In this document: positions 59,901 through 64,000 of the stretch, piece after piece
How the letters are laid out: the number at the start of each line of letters is the position of its first letter
How positions within the stretch are numbered: the first letter of the stretch is position 1
NCBI RefSeq assembly: GCF_002257645.1
Contig: NZ_NQMO01000005.1
Location: 186,001 to 250,000 of the forward strand
DNA length: 64,000 nt
Direction of reading: 5' to 3'
Origin: Paenibacillus sp. XY044
Lineage (GTDB): Bacteria > Bacillota > Bacilli > Paenibacillales > Paenibacillaceae
Notes under the pieces: model-generated
Told to the model about the DNA's origin: nothing
Databases searched by the model: none
What the model saw: the letters and a program-made list of their open reading frames with translations, nothing else
Position numbers and translations under genes: made by a program

Positions 59901-60383
59901 CTAGTCCCGTGCCACATAGTATTTGTTGGTCATGTACCAGGCATCGCCCTTATCGGTCGGCACTCTGCCCTTCTTCTTGTCCAAAAATACGATTTCCTTA
60001 CACTTGGAACAATACCATTTGGTCGTGTAGTATTGGGAAAAGGTCGTGTAAGTCGTACCGCATTTGCAATCGACTTTGAAGTACACCCGGTTTTCTTCGT
60101 ACGCCTTCGACAGCTGATCCGTGTTGTCGGACTCCGATGAAGGAACCACGGGCTTGATCAGTTCAGCGTAATTGGAGAACCGATTATGCACTTTAAAATC
60201 AGCAACCAGCTCCGGGTTTAGGCCAAAAAACTCCTTACCGATCGCTGTGATGAATTTCGCATCCGTGCGATAGCACTCGATCCATTCCTGAATCTGCTTA
60301 TTGGATAAAGGTACAGTTCCTTTAATGCCGCTATTCAAGGTGTAGGTCATGATGCTCAAATTCTCATTGTCTTCATAGAACAT
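59901..60383 (-). CDS. Uncharacterised protein with C-terminal zinc ribbon
   Basis: Protein of 160 residues. Residues about 105-130 hold C-x-C and C-x2-C pairs (VDCKCGTTYTTF, then WYCSKCKEIVFLD), the pattern of a rubredoxin-like zinc ribbon. The N-terminal 100 residues are predicted soluble and helical, with no recognised motif. AAGGAGG lies 11 nt before the ATG. It is a single gene between the cyd promoter region and a terminator. No function is assigned. Confidence 0.75.
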   Translation of the reverse strand: MFYEDNENLSIMTYTLNSGIKGTVPLSNKQIQEWIECYRTDAKFITAIGKEFFGLNPELVADFKVHNRFSNYAELIKPVVPSSESDNTDQLSKAYEENRVYFKVDCKCGTTYTTFSQYYTTKWYCSKCKEIVFLDKKKGRVPTDKGDAWYMTNKYYVARD

Positions 60384-60475
60384 TAATTCGGAAACCTCCT
60401 TATGATTTCAATTATTAATGTACTACTTCTGAGGGACATAATCAAAGTGAGAAATAGTGCCAAGTGCCGGAAACA

Positions 60476-60499
60476 CAAAAAAGCCCCCTTTCGGGGGCC
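60476..60499 (-). terminator. Intrinsic terminator downstream of the His/Pro-rich small protein gene
   Basis: Minus strand: GCCCCC-GAAA-GGGGGC followed by six T residues. Confidence 0.9.
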
Positions 60500-60582
60500 T
60501 TCCAAAGCGGGAATCCCGCAGCTGCCGGAAGTAGAGCGCTTTAACGCGGCATACGTGCGGCTTCATTTTTTGTATGAAATTA

Positions 60583-60617
60583 CGACAAAAGGATAACTTT
60601 CCCCAGCCCTTTTGTCG
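60583..60617. repeat. Perfect 10-bp inverted repeat in the 3' region
   Basis: CGACAAAAGG (60583-60592) and CCTTTTGTCG (60608-60617) with a 15-bp loop. It lies between the His/Pro-rich gene and its T-run terminator. No T tail follows it on either strand. Confidence 0.5.
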
Positions 60618-60663
60618 AAATCCGCCGGTTGTAAGCGGTTGTTAGCCGCAGGAACAAGGCCGT

Positions 60664-60978
60664 CTAGAAACGACGGTATGGGCCCGGTCCGGGATACGGA
60701 CCGTGTGGATAAGGGCCGTGTGGATGCGGAACATGATGGTGACGGCCGTCCACCAGCACAATGACCAGCAGATCGAACAGAACGAGCGGCAAAATAAATG
60801 GGAAAAACGAAATATGCGCTTTTCCCGGACTGCTCGAGACCGAGGAAACTTTCAGGTACACCTTGGTACCGCTGACCTTGACGATCTTACCGTAGAACGT
60901 GCTTCCGTACTTCGTCTTGATCTTTACCCGGCGGTTCATATACTTCTTGGCTGCCGAATAATGCTTGGATTTCGCCAT
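60664..60978 (-). CDS. Small membrane-associated protein with HPHGPY-type tail repeats
   Basis: About 104 residues in three parts. Residues 1-50 are basic and beta-rich with an SH3/LSm-like pattern (RRVKIKTKYGSTFYGKIVKV, then GTKVYLKV). One membrane helix follows (about 58-78). The tail has a His/Pro/Gly/Tyr repeat (HPHGPYPHGPYPGPGPY). GGGGGTGAG precedes the ATG at 60978. Such tails occur in coat or surface proteins of spore formers, which is a weak hint only. Function unknown. Confidence 0.7.
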   Translation of the reverse strand: MAKSKHYSAAKKYMNRRVKIKTKYGSTFYGKIVKVSGTKVYLKVSSVSSSPGKAHISFFPFILPLVLFDLLVIVLVDGRHHHVPHPHGPYPHGPYPGPGPYRRF

Positions 60979-61039
60979 GCGTCTCACCCCCTTCTCCCCA
61001 GCTTATTCCTGCTGAAGCGAAGGGGGCCGGGGCGGAAGG

Positions 61040-63118
61040 CTATTTCCTGAGCCGGTTGGAGCGAAACATGAGGAATAGCAGATAAGGCGTTCCGATGACC
61101 GCTGCGACAAGACCGACCGGGATTTCCTTAGGGGAGATCAGCAGCCGGCCGACGATATCGGATATAACCATCAGCAGGCCCCCGAGCAGTGCCGACAGAA
61201 CGACCGCACGCCGGGTATGGTGCCCGGTCAGTAGGCGGACGGCGTGCGGAGCCAGCAGGCCGACGAAACCGACCGTGCCTACGGCCTGAACGACGGCGGC
61301 CGCGATGAGCACGCCGATCAGCGCCGTGAGCAGCCGGGCCCGCGTCAGCGCCAGGCCGAGCCCCTGGGATACGGCATCGCCAAATCCCAGCAGGTCCGCC
61401 CGGCGGCCGATCAGCCAGGCCGCCGGAAGAAGGACGATCAGCAGCGCAGCCAGCCTGATCAAATCGCTCCAGCCGCGGGCATAGACGGTACCGGCCAGCC
61501 AGGCCAGCGCCGGAGCAGCCCCCATGCCGGAGCGGATGACCAGGAACTGGATCGCCGCGGCACAGGCCGCCGACACGGCGATCCCGACCAGCGTCAGGGT
61601 GCTGGTCTCCAGCCCCTTCCGCCAGGACAGCACGCCCACCACGGCTGCAGCGCCCACGGCGCCCGCGATGGCCGCAGCCGGCAGCCATCCGCCGGGGGCG
61701 GCCGGGACGAGCACGATCAGCAGCAGCGCGCCGACGCCTGCGCCGGAGGTGACGCCCACCACCGAGGCATCTGCCAGCGGGTTACGGACGGTGCTCTGCA
61801 GCATGACGCCGGCAACGGCGAGGCCGGCTCCCGCAAGCAGCGAAACCAGCAGGCGGGGCAGACGCATATCAAGGATGATATTGCGGTACATCGCTTCCCC
61901 GCCACCGCTCAGGACGGCGATCGTATCTCGCAGCGGGATGCGCAGGCTGCCTGCCGATATGCCGATGACCGATGCCAGCAGGATCAGCACAATCATGGCG
62001 GCGAGCAGCAGCGGGTACGGCGGGCGCTTATGCAGCACGCCGGCGTTCATCCCGCCTCCGCCGTCCGCCGCAGCCGAGCGGCTGGCCCGCAGCGCCAGCC
62101 AGATCAGCCACGGCGCGCCGAACAGCGCCGTAACGGCCCCCGCAGGCAGCTCACCGAGCGTGCCGCGGAACATCCGGGCAATGGCGTCGGCACCCAGCAG
62201 GATGACCGCGCCCCATAACGCGCTGCCCGGAATGAGCAGCGCATGCCGCCGCATCCCCAGCAAGCGGATGAGATGCGGGGCGATCAACCCCACAAAGCCG
62301 ATCGGGCCCACCACGCTGACGGTGACCCCGGCCAGCAGGACCGCCGCGGAGAGTGCGGCAGCCCGGGCCAGCCCGACCCGCTGGCCCAGGGCCTGTGCGG
62401 TTTCGTCCCCCATCTCCAGCAGGTCCAGCTTGCGCCGGAACAGCCATGCCAGAACGATGACACCGATCACCCACGGCCAGCTGTAGGCCGCTCCGTGCCA
62501 ATCGTTCTGGTTCAGCGATCCCGAACCCCAGACGAACAGTCCGTTCGTCTCGTTCTCAAACAGCAGCTGGAGTGCGCCGGTGAACGAGGCAAGCACCAGT
62601 GACACGATCATGCCGGAGAGCGCCATCCGGACCGGCGTGCTCCGGCTTGCCCCGGCCAGCAGGTAAGACAGCCCTGCACCCAGGCAGCCGCCGAGCAAAG
62701 CCGTGATGAGCGGCGCCGAATGAATCAGGGACGGAATAAAGATGGTGCACAGCACTACGGCAAAATAGGCCCCGGCATTCATGCCGAAGGTTCCCGCTTC
62801 CGCCAGGGAGTTCCGCGTCACCGTCTGCAGCAGGGCGCCCGCCGCAGCCAGGGCGGCCCCTGCCAATATGCCCATGACGGCTCTGGGCAGACGCAGGCCG
62901 CGAATGGTCTGGTGTTCCGCGATGTTCTGCGGGTGAATGATCGCCTCATATACCGTACGAAGCGGTATATGGAGCTCCCCTTGCGTCAAGCTCAGCGCCA
63001 GAAGGAATATCAGCAGAACGCCTCCCCCGCCGAATACCAGCAGATTCAGGCTGATTCGGCGGTTTTCCGGCCTTACGGCTGCCTCGTGCCCCGTTATCGG
63101 CTCCATCGCCGGCTTCAT
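61040..63118 (-). CDS. Fused double FecCD permease for ferric siderophores (FhuB-like)
   Basis: Membrane protein of 692 residues made of two FecCD/BtuC-type permease domains (about 25-345 and 365-690) on one chain. Both halves repeat the same landmarks: LRLPRAVMGILAGAALAAAG and MRLPRLLVSLLAGAGLAVAG, and the gating loops VGPIGFVGLIAPHLIRL and VGTVGFVGLLAPHAVRL. E. coli FhuB has this build. Its start overlaps the binding-protein gene by 4 bp (ATGA). No ATPase gene follows; a shared FhuC/YusV-type ATPase elsewhere is likely. Substrate: an iron siderophore, type unknown. Confidence 0.93.
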   Translation of the reverse strand: MKPAMEPITGHEAAVRPENRRISLNLLVFGGGGVLLIFLLALSLTQGELHIPLRTVYEAIIHPQNIAEHQTIRGLRLPRAVMGILAGAALAAAGALLQTVTRNSLAEAGTFGMNAGAYFAVVLCTIFIPSLIHSAPLITALLGGCLGAGLSYLLAGASRSTPVRMALSGMIVSLVLASFTGALQLLFENETNGLFVWGSGSLNQNDWHGAAYSWPWVIGVIVLAWLFRRKLDLLEMGDETAQALGQRVGLARAAALSAAVLLAGVTVSVVGPIGFVGLIAPHLIRLLGMRRHALLIPGSALWGAVILLGADAIARMFRGTLGELPAGAVTALFGAPWLIWLALRASRSAAADGGGGMNAGVLHKRPPYPLLLAAMIVLILLASVIGISAGSLRIPLRDTIAVLSGGGEAMYRNIILDMRLPRLLVSLLAGAGLAVAGVMLQSTVRNPLADASVVGVTSGAGVGALLLIVLVPAAPGGWLPAAAIAGAVGAAAVVGVLSWRKGLETSTLTLVGIAVSAACAAAIQFLVIRSGMGAAPALAWLAGTVYARGWSDLIRLAALLIVLLPAAWLIGRRADLLGFGDAVSQGLGLALTRARLLTALIGVLIAAAVVQAVGTVGFVGLLAPHAVRLLTGHHTRRAVVLSALLGGLLMVISDIVGRLLISPKEIPVGLVAAVIGTPYLLFLMFRSNRLRK

Positions 63119-64000
63119 TGCGTCAGCAGGCTGACCGCTTTATCGACTAGGATTTTCGCCGACAGCGGGCCGCCGTATACCCACATATCGCTGCCCAGAG
63201 GATACGTTTTTTGTTCCTTGACGAAATGCAGACCGTTCCAAACCGCATTGTTCTTCATCTGTTTCTCGATAATGTTATCATCGTCCTGAACAACGTACAG
63301 CAGATTGGCATCCTGCACAGGAACCAGCGATTCCACCGTCGTCTGGGCATAGCCGTCCTCCGGAAGAGGGTTGGGCTGATAGGCATTCTCTAAACCTGCC
63401 CGCTTCAGCGCGCCTGCAGCAATCGAGTTGTCCGAATACAGCAGCATGACCGCTGCATCCTGATTCGAAAAGCCTTGGATCAAGGCGTATTTCACATGCT
63501 CTTTGCCCGCGGCCTTCAGCTTCGCCTTGGCATCGTCAAAGGTGGCCTGCACGTCGGCGAGCACCTTCTCGCCTTCCTCCTTCTTGCCGACAATATCGGC
63601 AATCGTCCGGAAGGACTTCTCCATCGTGGCGTATTGATCCTGAGACGCTTCTTTGGAGTAATTGTCAAATACCACGGTCGGCGCGATCGCCTTGAGCTGT
63701 TCATAGGTATCCTTCACGCGAAAATTTTCCGCAATAATCAGGTCCGGTTTGAGGCTCGTAATCAGCTCCAGACTGGGCTCCTGGCGCGTACCCACATCGA
63801 CAACGTCGGTCGACAGCCCTGGCTGGGCGTTCACGTACTTCTTATACCCTTCCACGTCGGCAACGCCTTGGGGTTGAATGCCAAGCGCGATCAAATCCTC
63901 CGCATACGTCCATTCCAGAATGACGATGTTCTTCGGCGTCCCTTTAATCTCGGTCGTTCCCATCGAGTGCTGGATGGTGTGGACCTCCTCCTGCTGAGCC
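63115..64000 (-). CDS. Iron-siderophore ABC transporter binding protein, N-terminus beyond window
   Basis: The frame runs without a stop to the window edge, so the signal peptide and lipobox are not visible. The visible 294 residues start ...HTIQHSMGTTEIKGTPKNIVILEW, the normal opening of mature FecB/FhuD-type proteins, so an internal methionine at 63963 is not the true start. GTRQEPSLELITSLKPDLII is the helical backbone hinge region. It captures the ferric siderophore at the membrane surface and hands it to the fused permease encoded directly downstream. Confidence 0.9.
   Translation of the reverse strand, partial: AQQEEVHTIQHSMGTTEIKGTPKNIVILEWTYAEDLIALGIQPQGVADVEGYKKYVNAQPGLSTDVVDVGTRQEPSLELITSLKPDLIIAENFRVKDTYEQLKAIAPTVVFDNYSKEASQDQYATMEKSFRTIADIVGKKEEGEKVLADVQATFDDAKAKLKAAGKEHVKYALIQGFSNQDAAVMLLYSDNSIAAGALKRAGLENAYQPNPLPEDGYAQTTVESLVPVQDANLLYVVQDDDNIIEKQMKNNAVWNGLHFVKEQKTYPLGSDMWVYGGPLSAKILVDKAVSLLTQ

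Noticed and set aside
61244..62486. Long plus-strand frames opposite the siderophore permease
   Set aside because: Low-complexity Ala/Gly/Pro/Arg translations opposite a gene with two clear FecCD domains.

Overview
The window looks like chromosomal DNA of a Paenibacillus-type Gram-positive bacterium. The evidence is a moderately high GC content, strong AGGAGG ribosome binding sites with several TTG/GTG starts, an LTA synthase, a cydABDC operon behind Rex-like operators, a CcpA-type cre box, a bacterial NO synthase, and many one- and two-gene units closed by classic intrinsic terminators. The genus is inferred from gene families, not proven. I see no rRNA, tRNA, CRISPR array, insertion sequence or prophage. 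The genes at both edges are cut by the window.

Layout. 1-2.1 kb: partial chemotaxis receptor, MerR regulator, ribbon-helix-helix-like protein. 2.2-9 kb: a beta-glycoside/xyloside module with a GPH sugar symporter under a cre box, a GH3 glycosidase, and one polypeptide joining an AraC regulator to a GH39 beta-xylosidase. 9-18.5 kb: redox and stress genes (aldo/keto reductase, FAD-Rieske oxidoreductase, IsdG-type monooxygenase, HELGH protein, NO synthase, MMPL exporter with divergent TetR, AlkA-like glycosylase). 18.7-24.4 kb: MarR plus heterodimeric ABC exporter operon and a MATE pump. 24.7-30.3 kb: LysR with divergent cidAB, a Gfo/Idh/MocA oxidoreductase, and a nuclease-helicase fusion. 30.4-41.7 kb: a chemotaxis receptor of unusual topology, LTA synthase, LacI, a second heterodimeric ABC exporter preceded by an Arg/Gly/His-rich protein, and a membrane-anchored hydrolase. 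42.2-53.5 kb: small membrane protein, WrbA-like flavoprotein divergent from an HlyD/EmrB-type pump, LysE exporter, APC permease, alkaline phosphatase, fumarase, MFS transporter and TetR. 53.6-59.8 kb: cydABDC. 59.9-64 kb: two small unknown proteins and a siderophore uptake operon (fused double permease, partial binding protein).

The region is dominated by efflux and envelope functions, each with a local regulator. Many regulators have a recognisable inverted repeat in their own or the neighbouring promoter (RHH, TetR, MarR, LysR, LacI, a second TetR, Rex). The least explained items are the AraC-GH39 fusion and the long inverted repeat ahead of the GH3 gene, the three phased GTATAC elements ahead of the Arg/Gly/His-rich protein, the 21-bp repeats near the AlkA-like gene, and several small unknown proteins. 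I found no single large undescribed system.
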